NCBI RefSeq assembly: GCF_001551835.1
Contig: NZ_LODL01000040.1
Location: 112,336 to 176,335, forward strand
From: Dechloromonas denitrificans
Lineage (GTDB): Bacteria; Pseudomonadota; Gammaproteobacteria; Burkholderiales; Rhodocyclaceae
Direction: 5' to 3'
DNA length: 64,000 nt
The position numbers and the translations under genes are program-made. Positions 1 to 8,699 of this stretch are shown one piece after another. The notes under the pieces were generated by a model. The model saw only the letters and a list, made by a program, of their open reading frames with translations, did no database searches and was not told where the DNA came from. Every line of letters starts with the position of its first letter. The first letter of the stretch is position 1.

Positions 1-925
1 TCTGGTAGCGCGCTTCGAGCGACTCCATGGCCAATCGACCGTAACGCTCGGCTTCACTGGCGTTGGCGAAAGCGTAGAGGCCGGCATCGTCGTAGGACTC
101 CAGGCGCGGGGCGCGTTCGCTGGCGAAGGCCAGCGCCGTCGGCACGCTGGCCGCGACGCTGCGCTTGGCCTTGTAGTCGTAGGAAATGAAGGTACTGAGC
201 GCGCTCAGCAGGCGGCGATGTTCGCCAAAGGCGAGGACGACGTCCTGGTCTTCCTGCGAGTCGGCCCGGTGGTAGCGGATACCCTGGCCGCCATTGGCCG
301 ATTGGGAAAGCACGTCTTCCGGAAAGCTGCGGCTGTCGGCAAAGATCACGACCCGGTGGGCGCCGGGGGCATCCTGGTCGGCCTCGATCCGCCAGCCGAG
401 GCCTTCTTCGGCCAGCAGGCGGGCGATAAACTGGAAATCGCTTTCGCCATACTGGACGCAATAGCTGCGCGGCCGGCTGTCGGCCAGAAAGTTGCCGACT
501 TCGTCGGCCCAATGCCAGGCGGCGACATCGGCGTAGTCGGCAAAAACCGCATCGACGATCTGTTGCAGCGTCTTTTCCTGAAAGACCCGGTTGTGCCGGC
601 TGCGCGAGAGCAGCCAGAGCCAGGGCACGATGGTCAGTCGGTAACGGCTGAAACCGCCATCGCTGCCCAGCTTGAGGGCGGCACGGACATAGCCGCTGCG
701 CGGCAAGGCGCTGCCGTCGGAGAGACGGGTCTGCAGGCTGAGGGCACGGCCGAGAAAACGCTTGAGTTCGATATGGGCGTCGTTGGACAGCAGATCTAGG
801 CAGTATTCAAAGCCGCCCGACAGACTTTCCTTGCCCCACCATGCTTCGACGGCCAGCGCCGGTCCCGCTTCGTCGCGCCACGTCAGATCGTATAAACGCG
901 TCTCGGAAGTGAAAAGCTGGAACAT
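1..925 (-). CDS. vgrG: Type VI secretion tip protein VgrG (N-terminal part, cut by window edge)
   Basis: Reading the minus strand from the ATG at 925 gives 308 uninterrupted residues running off the left edge. The protein begins MFQLFTSETRLYDLTW, and near residue 160 it carries the pattern ESDFQFIARLLAEEGLGW, which matches the conserved ESDFxFxxRLLEEEG block of the VgrG/phage gpD-like N-terminal domain. VgrG trimers form the spike of the type VI secretion system and can carry effectors. The C-terminal spike and any effector domain lie outside the window. No other T6SS structural gene is visible, so this may be an orphan vgrG. The family call is firm; the export role is inferred from the family. 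Confidence 0.88.
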   Translation of the reverse strand, partial: MFQLFTSETRLYDLTWRDEAGPALAVEAWWGKESLSGGFEYCLDLLSNDAHIELKRFLGRALSLQTRLSDGSALPRSGYVRAALKLGSDGGFSRYRLTIVPWLWLLSRSRHNRVFQEKTLQQIVDAVFADYADVAAWHWADEVGNFLADSRPRSYCVQYGESDFQFIARLLAEEGLGWRIEADQDAPGAHRVVIFADSRSFPEDVLSQSANGGQGIRYHRADSQEDQDVVLAFGEHRRLLSALSTFISYDYKAKRSVAASVPTALAFASERAPRLESYDDAGLYAFANASEAERYGRLAMESLEARYQ

Positions 926-1083
926 GGCGCCTCGCATGCGGATAAGAGGGGGCAACGGAGTGGTCGCTGCGTGCTGCAAAAATAATCCGATAGCATACTT
1001 CAGGCGTCGTTTCGTGACAATGACGTTGTTCTATTTGCTGGTTGTGTAACCCCTGTCGGCAGTGCTGGACCGGAAAGCGCGGC

Positions 1084-3318
1084 TCAGTATTCCTGCAACA
1101 TCGTCAGTTCGGTGTCGGCGTGGCGTAGGCGGATGGCCAGCGTGCGGGCGATGGCGGTGATCAGGCTGAAGGCGAGTTTCTTGTGCTCTTCGGCAAGCAG
1201 GTCGAACTGCTCGCGCGACAAGACATAGACCTCGGTTTCGGTTAGTGCCACCGCGTCGTTGCCGCGTGGCCGATTGTCGAGAAAGGCCAGGCCGCCGAAG
1301 AAGTCGCCGCGGCTGAAGCTGGCAATATGCCGGCTTCGGCCGGCGCCGAGCGGCGCAAAAATGCGCACCGTACCGCGCCGGATCCAGAAAATTTCATCGC
1401 CCGCTGCGCCTTGCGCATAAATGGTCTCGCCGGCTCGATAGGTGCGCTGCTCCATTCGGGTTTCGAGATCCTTCAGGGTTTCATCCTTGCGGTGGCTGAA
1501 CAGATCCATTTCCTGCAGTTCGATCGGCGTTTCGGTTTCGGCAGGGGCCTGTACTTCGCCGAGGATGTGGTCTTCGACCCATTCGATGGCGGCATCGAGT
1601 TCGGGGAAAACGCGGACCACACTGTCATCGCTGGCATTGACGACCCCGGTCTGTTCGAGGAACTCGCGCAGGTTGCGGCCATTCGGCAGCTTTTCGCGGA
1701 CACCGGAGAAGAGCAGCATGGCGCCACGCTCCTGCAGCGTCTGACGCACGTTGTGCAGCAAATGGGCGGCCGTCACATCGACGGACTGGACCCGTTTCAG
1801 GTCGAGGATCACGTAGTTGCGTTTGCCGAGTTCTGGTTCCAGCTCGCTATACAGTTGTTGCGTGGTGCCGAAGAACAGGCTGCCTTGCAGTTCGAAGATC
1901 ACTGCCTGGTTGCCTTTCTGCTCGATGATGCGCATCTCGGCTTCCGGCCGGTACCAGGTTGAGGACATCTGGTTGGCGTACACCTTGTGGCGTACCACCG
2001 AGCCGCCGATCTGCTCGCGGACGAAGAGGATGATGGCCATCGCGACACCGACCGCCGAGGCGGCGATCAGGCCGATGGTCAGCGCGACGACAACGACGGC
2101 AAGGACGACCGCGAAATCGAAGACGGTGGCGCGTGATTCGATGAAGCGCAGCGGTTCGCGGTCGAGCATGCGGATGCCGATGACGATCAGGATGCCGGCC
2201 AGGGTGGCGACCGGTAGCCAGGCCAGGAAAGAGCCGAAGATCAGCGCCGCGATCAGCGAAAGTACTCCTTCCATGACGCCGGAAACCCGGGTCTGGGCGC
2301 CACTGTTCAGGTTGACCAGCGAAGCCCCCATCGTGCCGGCGCCGGGCGTGCCGCCGACGGCGGCCGAGCTGATGTTGGCGATGCCCTGGGCGACCAGTTC
2401 GCGGTTCGAGTCGTGCTGTGTCCGGGTCAGTTGGTCGATGACGACGCAGGTTTTGAGGGTGTCGATCGAGAGCAGGGCGGCGAGGGTCAGCGCGCTGCCG
2501 AACAGGCTGGCTATCTGGCTCAGGTGCAGATCGCCGATGTCGTGCCAGCGTTCGGTGATGGCTGCGAAATAGCCGTCGCGGGCAGCCCCGAGCGGACCGA
2601 TGACCAGTGGGTTGCCGGTGATTTCCCAGAGCTTCGGCTCCTGGATGGCCAGCGCGAAATAGGTCAGCAGGCCGGCGACAATGCCGAGGATGGTACCGGG
2701 CACTTTCTTGGTGATTTTGGGGGCGGCGACGGCGACGATGACCGTTGCCGTACCGATGGCCAGGGCGCGCCAGTCCCAGCTCCACGGGGCGAGCAAGGCT
2801 TCCCACCAGCGTGTGCCGACGGCAGCGCCGACGAATTTCGGGATCTGGCTACCGATGATGATCAGGCCGACCCCGGACAGATAGCCGCTGACCACCGGGT
2901 AGGGGATGTACTTGATCAGCCGGCCGACGCCGATGAAGCCGAGCAGCAATTGCACGATGCCGGCCAGCACGCCGAGCAGCACCAGCAGCAGAACGATGGT
3001 ATTGGGATCGATGCCCTGGCCGACCAGTTCGATGGCGAAGGCCGAGAGCACGGCGGCGGCCGGGGCGCAGGGGGCGCTGATCAGGCGGTCGGTACCGCCC
3101 AGCGTCGAGGCGACCAGACCGATCACCGTCGCCCCGATGATGCCGGCCAGGGCGCCGATGGCTGCGTAGCTCGGGGCAATGGCGGCGTAGATGGTGACAC
3201 CAAAGGCGATCGAGGCGGGCAACGCAACCAGCATGGCGGCCAGCGCCCCCCAGAAGTCGCCGGGGACCTGCTTGTTGCCGAGCAAGGGTTTTCGACCGGC
3301 CGGGGGGGAGCTTTGCAT
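1084..3318 (-). CDS. SulP-family anion transporter fused to STAS and cyclic-nucleotide-binding domains
   Basis: A 744-residue inner-membrane protein. Its first ~430 residues are a multi-helix SulP domain with many Gly/Ala/Leu membrane segments. A STAS domain follows (about 465-590, with VILDLKRVQSVDVTAAHLL). The last ~120 residues are a Crp-type cyclic-nucleotide-binding jelly roll (YRAGETIYAQGAAGDEIFWI and GDFFGGLAFLDNRPR). SulP proteins move sulfate, bicarbonate or dicarboxylates; the substrate cannot be read from sequence. The start at 3318 was chosen because a CAGGTGA ribosome site precedes it; the frame stays open for 36 more low-complexity residues upstream. The cNMP domain suggests allosteric control by a cyclic nucleotide. 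It is divergent from the P-type ATPase. Confidence 0.9.
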   Translation of the reverse strand: MQSSPPAGRKPLLGNKQVPGDFWGALAAMLVALPASIAFGVTIYAAIAPSYAAIGALAGIIGATVIGLVASTLGGTDRLISAPCAPAAAVLSAFAIELVGQGIDPNTIVLLLVLLGVLAGIVQLLLGFIGVGRLIKYIPYPVVSGYLSGVGLIIIGSQIPKFVGAAVGTRWWEALLAPWSWDWRALAIGTATVIVAVAAPKITKKVPGTILGIVAGLLTYFALAIQEPKLWEITGNPLVIGPLGAARDGYFAAITERWHDIGDLHLSQIASLFGSALTLAALLSIDTLKTCVVIDQLTRTQHDSNRELVAQGIANISSAAVGGTPGAGTMGASLVNLNSGAQTRVSGVMEGVLSLIAALIFGSFLAWLPVATLAGILIVIGIRMLDREPLRFIESRATVFDFAVVLAVVVVALTIGLIAASAVGVAMAIILFVREQIGGSVVRHKVYANQMSSTWYRPEAEMRIIEQKGNQAVIFELQGSLFFGTTQQLYSELEPELGKRNYVILDLKRVQSVDVTAAHLLHNVRQTLQERGAMLLFSGVREKLPNGRNLREFLEQTGVVNASDDSVVRVFPELDAAIEWVEDHILGEVQAPAETETPIELQEMDLFSHRKDETLKDLETRMEQRTYRAGETIYAQGAAGDEIFWIRRGTVRIFAPLGAGRSRHIASFSRGDFFGGLAFLDNRPRGNDAVALTETEVYVLSREQFDLLAEEHKKLAFSLITAIARTLAIRLRHADTELTMLQEY

Positions 3319-3498
3319 CACGATGTCACCTGTTGTTTGAAGCCCGAAGCGCGGGGCGTATTTTGCGGGACGCACAGATGAGGAAATCTTAAACCCTTTG
3401 CCGGATGGGGAGTTGGCGAAGTGCATGGCTTATGCCTTTCGGCTGCCGGCAAAGCTGCTATCTTTAAGTGATGGCCCGAGCCGGGCCGACAGGGCCAA

Positions 3499-6165
3499 AT
3501 GATGATCCAGCATCCTGCTTTGAATATCAGCCAGCTGACGCCGGAGGCGGCGCTGGCCAGTCTGGGCAGTGGCCCAGACGGGTTGAGTGCGAGCGAAGCC
3601 CGGCGCCGGCTGGGCGAATTCGGTGCCAACCAGGTGGCGCCGGTTGCCACCGAGCCGCTCTGGCGAATGCTGGGGCGGGAATTCAGCCACTTTTTTGCAC
3701 TCGTCCTGTGGGTGGCGGCCGGCCTGGCCTTTTTTGCCGCCTACGCCGAACCGGGGCAGGGCATGCTTGAACTGGGGCTGGCGATTGTCGGCGTCATCAT
3801 CGTGAACGGCGGCTTTTCCTTCTGGCAGGCCTATCGAGCCGAGCAGGCGCTGGCCGCCTTGCAGAAGCTGCTGCCGCAGCAGGTCGATGTGCGGCGCGAC
3901 GGAGCGACCCTGGCAGTGCCGGCGGCGGCCCTGGTGCCGGGCGATCTGGTGCAGCTGGTCGAAGGCAGCAAGGTGCCGGCCGATTGCCGGGTCATCGAAA
4001 GCTGGGCGTTGCGCGTCAATCTGGCGACCTTGACCGGCGAATCCTATGCCCGTTCGATCTCGGCCGAGGCGAAACATAGCGATGATCCGATGTCGGCCCA
4101 CAACCTGCTCTTTGCCGGGACACTGATCATCTCCGGAGAATGCAGCGCCCTGGTCTACGCTACCGGCATGCGTACCGAGTTCGGCCACATTGCCCACCTG
4201 ACGCAAACGGCCGGCGACACCGAGTCGCCGCTGCAAAAGGAAATCGCCCGGGTTTCGCATCTGGTTGCCCTGTTGGCACTCGGCCTCGGGGTGGTCTTTT
4301 TCGTCATCGGCCAGTGGGTCGGGCTGCCGTTCTGGGCCAATTTCATTTTCTCGATCGGCATCATCGTCGCCAATGTGCCGGAAGGTCTGTTGCCGACCGT
4401 GACGCTGGCGCTCGCCCTGGCCGCCCAGCGCATGGCGAAGCGCAACGCTCTGGTCCGCCATCTGCCGGCGGTTGAAACGCTGGGCAGCGCGACGGTGATC
4501 CTGACCGACAAGACCGGTACGCTGACCCAGAACCGGATGACCGTGCGCGAATTGTTCGTTGCCGGCCGGCATCACCTGGCCGCCGAGCGCTGGCCGCGGG
4601 CCGACGATTTGCGGCTGCGCGCGGTGGCCCGCTTCTGCCACAGCCTGAAATTCCATGACGGCGAGCCGGCCGGCGACCCGATGGAAATTGCCCTCTGGCA
4701 GTTTGCCGGCGGGCTGCCGGAATTCGGCCGGCGGGCCGGGGAAATTCCCTTCGATACCGCACGGCGCCGGATGTCGGTGATCTGGCGCGAGCCGGATGGC
4801 AGCGGCGATCTCTATTGCAAGGGCGCCCCGGAGGTGATTTTCCCGCGGTGTACCGACTGGCTGGACGGCGATGCGACGCGGCCGTTCGATGCGGCGGCGC
4901 TGAAGGTGTTCCAGGCGGCGCATGAGGATCTGGCCGACCGCGGCTTTCGAGTGCTGGCGCTGGCCTGGAAGACCCTGGCCGGCCCCGGTGAGAGCGCTGA
5001 GGACGGGCTGCGGCTGTGCGGCCTGGTCGGCCTTGAGGATCCGCCGCGGCCGGATGTCCATGAAGCCGTCCGGCGCTGTCACGAGGCCGGTATCCGGGTC
5101 TTCATGGTAACCGGCGATCATCCGCACACGGCGGTAGCCTTGGCCCGCGAGGTCGAACTGGTGCGTTCGGTGGCGCCGCGCGTGCTGAGCGGGGACGAAC
5201 TCGGGAAAATGAGTCCGGCCAGCCTGCAACTGGCGCTCGATGCACCGGAGATGGTTTTTGCCCGGGTCAGTGCCGAGCAGAAAATGCTGATTACCCAGGC
5301 CTTGCAACTGAAGGGCGAAATCGTCGCCGTCACCGGTGACGGGGTCAACGATGCACCAGCCCTGAAAACTGCCGACATCGGCATCGCGATGGGCCTGTCA
5401 GGGACCGACGTGGCGCGGGAGGCAGCCGATATCGTGCTGCTCGACGACCATTTCGCCACCATCGTCAATGCCATCGAGGAGGGGCGGGCGGTCTTCGAGA
5501 ACATCCGCAAGTTCCTGACCTACATCCTGACTTCGAATATTCCCGAGCTGGTGCCTTACCTGATCTCGGTACTTTTCCGCATTCCGCTGCCGCTGACCAT
5601 CATCCAGATCCTCGCCGTCGATCTCGGTACCGATATGTTGCCGGCCCTGGCGCTGGGCGCCGAGCGTCCGCATGCCGAAGTGATGAGCCGGCCGCCGCGG
5701 CCCCGCCAGGAGCGCTTGCTTTCCTGGCCGCTGCTGGCCCGTGCCTACCTCTTCCTCGGGCCACTCGAGGCGGCCATTGCCATGAGCTGTTTCTTCTTCG
5801 TGCTGAACGGCTTGGGCTGGACCTACGGTACGTCGCTGGCCGCCACCGATCCGCACTATCTGCAGGCGACCTCGGCCTGTCTGCTCGGCATCGTGCTGGC
5901 CCAGGTCGCCAATGTCTTCGTCTGCCGCCACCCGCTGTTACCGACCTGGTACTTCCCCTTGCTGCAGAACCGCTTGTTGCTCGCCGGCGTGCTGGCCGAA
6001 ATCCTGTTGCTGCTGGCCATCCTGTACACGCCCTGGGGCAATGCGCTGTTCGGCACGGCACCGTTGGGCCAGGATGTCTGGCTGCTCGGTGCCGGCCTGG
6101 CGGCGCTTTTTGCCTTGCTCGAAGAAGGCCGCAAGTGGCTGCTGCGCCGCGCCGCCGTCCCCTGA
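3499..6165 (+). CDS. P-type cation-transporting ATPase (type II, Na+/K+-ATPase-like)
   Basis: An 888-residue P-type ATPase with all the catalytic signatures: TGES in the actuator domain, the phosphorylated Asp in DKTGTLTQNRMT, KGAPE in the nucleotide domain and TGDGVNDAPALK in the hinge. An N-terminal cation-ATPase domain precedes the first membrane pair, and a C-terminal block of about six helices ends the protein. The M4 motif reads ANVPEGLLPTVTLALA, the form seen in Na+/K+- and H+/K+-type alpha subunits rather than the PEGLP of SERCA-type pumps. It sits in the inner membrane. The ion is not certain; Na+, K+, Ca2+ or Mg2+ are all possible. It is divergent from the SulP gene with about 180 bp between start codons, so the two may be co-regulated. 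Confidence 0.9.
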   Translation: MMIQHPALNISQLTPEAALASLGSGPDGLSASEARRRLGEFGANQVAPVATEPLWRMLGREFSHFFALVLWVAAGLAFFAAYAEPGQGMLELGLAIVGVIIVNGGFSFWQAYRAEQALAALQKLLPQQVDVRRDGATLAVPAAALVPGDLVQLVEGSKVPADCRVIESWALRVNLATLTGESYARSISAEAKHSDDPMSAHNLLFAGTLIISGECSALVYATGMRTEFGHIAHLTQTAGDTESPLQKEIARVSHLVALLALGLGVVFFVIGQWVGLPFWANFIFSIGIIVANVPEGLLPTVTLALALAAQRMAKRNALVRHLPAVETLGSATVILTDKTGTLTQNRMTVRELFVAGRHHLAAERWPRADDLRLRAVARFCHSLKFHDGEPAGDPMEIALWQFAGGLPEFGRRAGEIPFDTARRRMSVIWREPDGSGDLYCKGAPEVIFPRCTDWLDGDATRPFDAAALKVFQAAHEDLADRGFRVLALAWKTLAGPGESAEDGLRLCGLVGLEDPPRPDVHEAVRRCHEAGIRVFMVTGDHPHTAVALAREVELVRSVAPRVLSGDELGKMSPASLQLALDAPEMVFARVSAEQKMLITQALQLKGEIVAVTGDGVNDAPALKTADIGIAMGLSGTDVAREAADIVLLDDHFATIVNAIEEGRAVFENIRKFLTYILTSNIPELVPYLISVLFRIPLPLTIIQILAVDLGTDMLPALALGAERPHAEVMSRPPRPRQERLLSWPLLARAYLFLGPLEAAIAMSCFFFVLNGLGWTYGTSLAATDPHYLQATSACLLGIVLAQVANVFVCRHPLLPTWYFPLLQNRLLLAGVLAEILLLLAILYTPWGNALFGTAPLGQDVWLLGAGLAALFALLEEGRKWLLRRAAVP

Positions 6166-6178
6166 CGGCGGGCCCGGC

Positions 6179-7795
6179 TCAGTTGCCGGCGGCCTCCTTG
6201 TTCCACAGCGAGACGATGAAACGCAGTTGCCCCTGCATGCCGGGCGAACCGCTGCTGCCGAACGGAACGCAGACCTCCATCCGGCTGTCGCCGAGCAGTT
6301 TAGCGTCGATCGCGGTATCGGCCTTACTGACCCCGCTGCCCTGCCAGGCGTATTTGACTTGCCAGGCATCGCCCTCGGCTTTTGGCGGGACCATTTCGAG
6401 AATGATCGAATCGCGGAACAGGTAGCCGCCCTCGTAATGCTCATTGACCCATAGCCGGCGGTCGACCTCGTAATCCGGCACGCGTACGCCGAGCGTCATG
6501 CTGTAGGCCAGCGAACGGCGGCGCGGATTGACCCGGGCCCGGTTGGCGAGAAAGACGCTGGACAGGTAGAGCGCCTGGCGTTGCGCCGGCGCCTGCATCC
6601 ACTCCTCGTGCGATAGGCAGGCCACCGAGTCTTCCTCTGCCGTGCGCCGGGTCAAATACCAAAGTTTGCCGCGCGGCGAAGCGAGAATCTCGAACTGATA
6701 CAGCGCGCTGACCTTGCGCCCGGCCAGCACCTCGTCCTGTACCGGCTTGGGCAGGCGGATCTGCTCGACATCGACCCACAGGTCGACGCGGATATCGCCG
6801 AACAGGAAGCGCGTCAGGTTCTGGAAAGCCTCCTCGCTATTGACGATGCCCAAGAAGCCGGAGTGGGCGCGGTAGGCGAAGGCCTTGGCGCAACTGTCGC
6901 CGGCACTCCCCTTGTTTTTGCCGCTGCGCCGCCAGCCATGCAACGCTGCATTCTCGATGCGGACCAAGCCGTCGCTGCCGTGGCCGGCAAAGGTGCGCGA
7001 CATGCCGAGGGCGGCTTCGTAATCCATCCGGTTCGAGCCGACCATGCAGAACACCCGCTCTGACGGGAAACTGTCTTCCGGCAACCAGTCCACCCGGCCG
7101 GTCGCCTTGAAGGCGTCCTTGATGTTCAGGTACTCGGCCATGTAGTCGCGGTTGAAGTTCTTCATGTCGTTCATATCCAGCCATTTCGGGATATTGACGC
7201 CGACCATTTCGATGCCGTTGTGCGGCGTGGCGTAGGTGAACAGCTTGTCGACATGTTTGACCGCGGCACGAAACTCGGCGGCCGGGTTCTGCAGCAGGGC
7301 GCGGCAGACCAGGCCGCCCATCGAGTGAGCGACCAGGTGGCAGCGGAAATCGTCTTCACCGATGCCGTTCGCTGGGTTCTTGCAGACCAGTTCGCGGACC
7401 CGCAGGATGAGCAGGCGCAACTTGTCGGCAAATTGGCTGATGTTCGGCGTCTGGCCGATGCCGAGCAGGCGCGAGGCTTCGTCGTAATAGCGGAAGATGA
7501 TGATGGCGCGGCTCGGCACCTTGTTGTCCGGGTCGGCTTCCCATTCCGGGTCGAGGATGTCGTAGCCTTCCTCGTAGACATCCTGGTAGCCGAAGTCGGA
7601 GGCCAGCCGGATGACCGGCGACTCGAAGATGAATTTGCGCGGCTGGCGCTCTTTTTCTGGAACGGCGCGGTAAACGGTCGAACCGAGGTTAAAACCGCAG
7701 AACGGGTCAGCGGTGGTTTCGTCGATTTCGCCCGGCGTCATCGCATAACCGCGGACATAGATGATCGGGTGGAACGGAGCGTTCTTGTTGGCCAT
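6179..7795 (-). CDS. Lipase/esterase-like alpha/beta hydrolase
   Basis: A 538-residue protein starting MANKNAPFHPIIYVRGYAMT behind a strong GGAGGATGAC ribosome site. The nucleophile elbow is visible near residue 167 as HLVAHSMGGLVCRALL (GxSxG type). A probable acid residue lies in GHGSDGLVRIENAA, and a probable catalytic His in RAHSGFLGIVNSEE. The C-terminal third is a beta-rich region I do not recognise. No signal peptide is seen, so it would be cytoplasmic or exported by a signal-less route. It converges on the P-type ATPase gene, only 13 bp away. Substrate unknown. A VgrG gene lies 5 kb away, but nothing here directly shows that it is a T6SS effector. Confidence 0.75.
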   Translation of the reverse strand: MANKNAPFHPIIYVRGYAMTPGEIDETTADPFCGFNLGSTVYRAVPEKERQPRKFIFESPVIRLASDFGYQDVYEEGYDILDPEWEADPDNKVPSRAIIIFRYYDEASRLLGIGQTPNISQFADKLRLLILRVRELVCKNPANGIGEDDFRCHLVAHSMGGLVCRALLQNPAAEFRAAVKHVDKLFTYATPHNGIEMVGVNIPKWLDMNDMKNFNRDYMAEYLNIKDAFKATGRVDWLPEDSFPSERVFCMVGSNRMDYEAALGMSRTFAGHGSDGLVRIENAALHGWRRSGKNKGSAGDSCAKAFAYRAHSGFLGIVNSEEAFQNLTRFLFGDIRVDLWVDVEQIRLPKPVQDEVLAGRKVSALYQFEILASPRGKLWYLTRRTAEEDSVACLSHEEWMQAPAQRQALYLSSVFLANRARVNPRRRSLAYSMTLGVRVPDYEVDRRLWVNEHYEGGYLFRDSIILEMVPPKAEGDAWQVKYAWQGSGVSKADTAIDAKLLGDSRMEVCVPFGSSGSPGMQGQLRFIVSLWNKEAAGN

Positions 7796-7931
7796 GTCAT
7801 CCTCCAGTCGTTGTCGGGCGGCTGCCCATGACGTAGTTATATGGGGCAGGCCGCGATGCGCAAGGTCTTTGTCATGCCGGCTGGCCCGCTCCGCTCGGCA
7901 GCATCCGGCCGGCGCCTGTATCATCAAGCTC

Positions 7932-8570
7932 ATGCTGACCATCGACATCGTCTCCGACATCGTTTGCCCGTGGTGCTTCATCGGCCTGCGCCGGCTCGAC
8001 CTGGCCATTGCCGAAGTACGCCGGGAAATGCCCGACTTCACCTGCCGCAAGTGCTGGCTGCCTTTCTTCCTGAATCCGCAGACGCCGCCGGAAGGCGAGC
8101 CCTACCTGCCGTTTCTCGAACAGAAGTTCGGCGGCCGGGCGCCGGTCGAGGCGCTGTTCGAACGGGTGCGGGCCGCCGGCCGCCCCTACGGCATCGACTA
8201 CGCCTTCGAGAAAATCCCGCTCCGGGCCAATACCCTGGCTGCGCATCGGCTGATCCACTGGGCCCAGCAGCGCGGCGATGCCGAGCCGCTGGTCGAACGC
8301 CTGTTCGTCGCCCAGTTCCAGCGTGGCGAGCATGTCGGCGATCAAGGCTTGCTCGCGACGCTGGCCGGCGAATGCGGCTACCCGGCCGAGGAGGTCGCGG
8401 CCTACCTGGCCTCCAGTCAGGACGTCGCTGAAGTGCGGGCGATGGAGGCACAGATTCGGGCCATGGGCATTTCGATGGTGCCGACCTTCATCGTCGGCGG
8501 CCAGCGCATTGTGGTCGGCGCCGAAGATCCGTCGGTGCTGGCCAGCGCCATCCGGCAGACCTTGGCCTGA
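7932..8570 (+). CDS. DsbA-family oxidoreductase (FrnE / 2-hydroxychromene-2-carboxylate isomerase-like)
   Basis: A 212-residue thioredoxin-fold protein beginning MLTIDIVSDIVCPWCFIGLR. The CPWC motif at residues 12-15 directly follows the first strand, as in FrnE/DsbA-like cytoplasmic oxidoreductases. The cis-Pro loop appears as GISMVPTFIVGG near residue 180. There is no signal peptide, so a cytosolic role is likely, in contrast to the exported DsbA at 57839. The start was chosen at the Met immediately before the first strand; the frame is open further upstream but without conserved sequence. It is divergent from the lipase-like gene, with 136 bp between them. Confidence 0.85.
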   Translation: MLTIDIVSDIVCPWCFIGLRRLDLAIAEVRREMPDFTCRKCWLPFFLNPQTPPEGEPYLPFLEQKFGGRAPVEALFERVRAAGRPYGIDYAFEKIPLRANTLAAHRLIHWAQQRGDAEPLVERLFVAQFQRGEHVGDQGLLATLAGECGYPAEEVAAYLASSQDVAEVRAMEAQIRAMGISMVPTFIVGGQRIVVGAEDPSVLASAIRQTLA

Positions 8571-8699
8571 GGTCGGCCGGGGGGCGGCCGGCGGCTGCCT
8601 CGTGAAATTCGCTAGCCTTTCTTCCGGTTTTTCCCGTCGCGCCGCCGCTGGCGTCGGCCAACAATGGCTCATCGCATTGTTGTCGCTGAAAGGAATTCC

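Noticed and set aside
3430-5307. Long 625-residue minus-strand frame opposite the P-type ATPase
   Set aside because: It is antisense to a gene with all catalytic motifs, and its translation is rich in Gln/Arg/His with no domain; a typical GC-rich shadow.
6179-7795. Lipase-like gene as a type VI effector linked to the VgrG
   Set aside because: Two unrelated genes and 5 kb separate them, and no immunity gene or adaptor is adjacent; proximity alone is not evidence.
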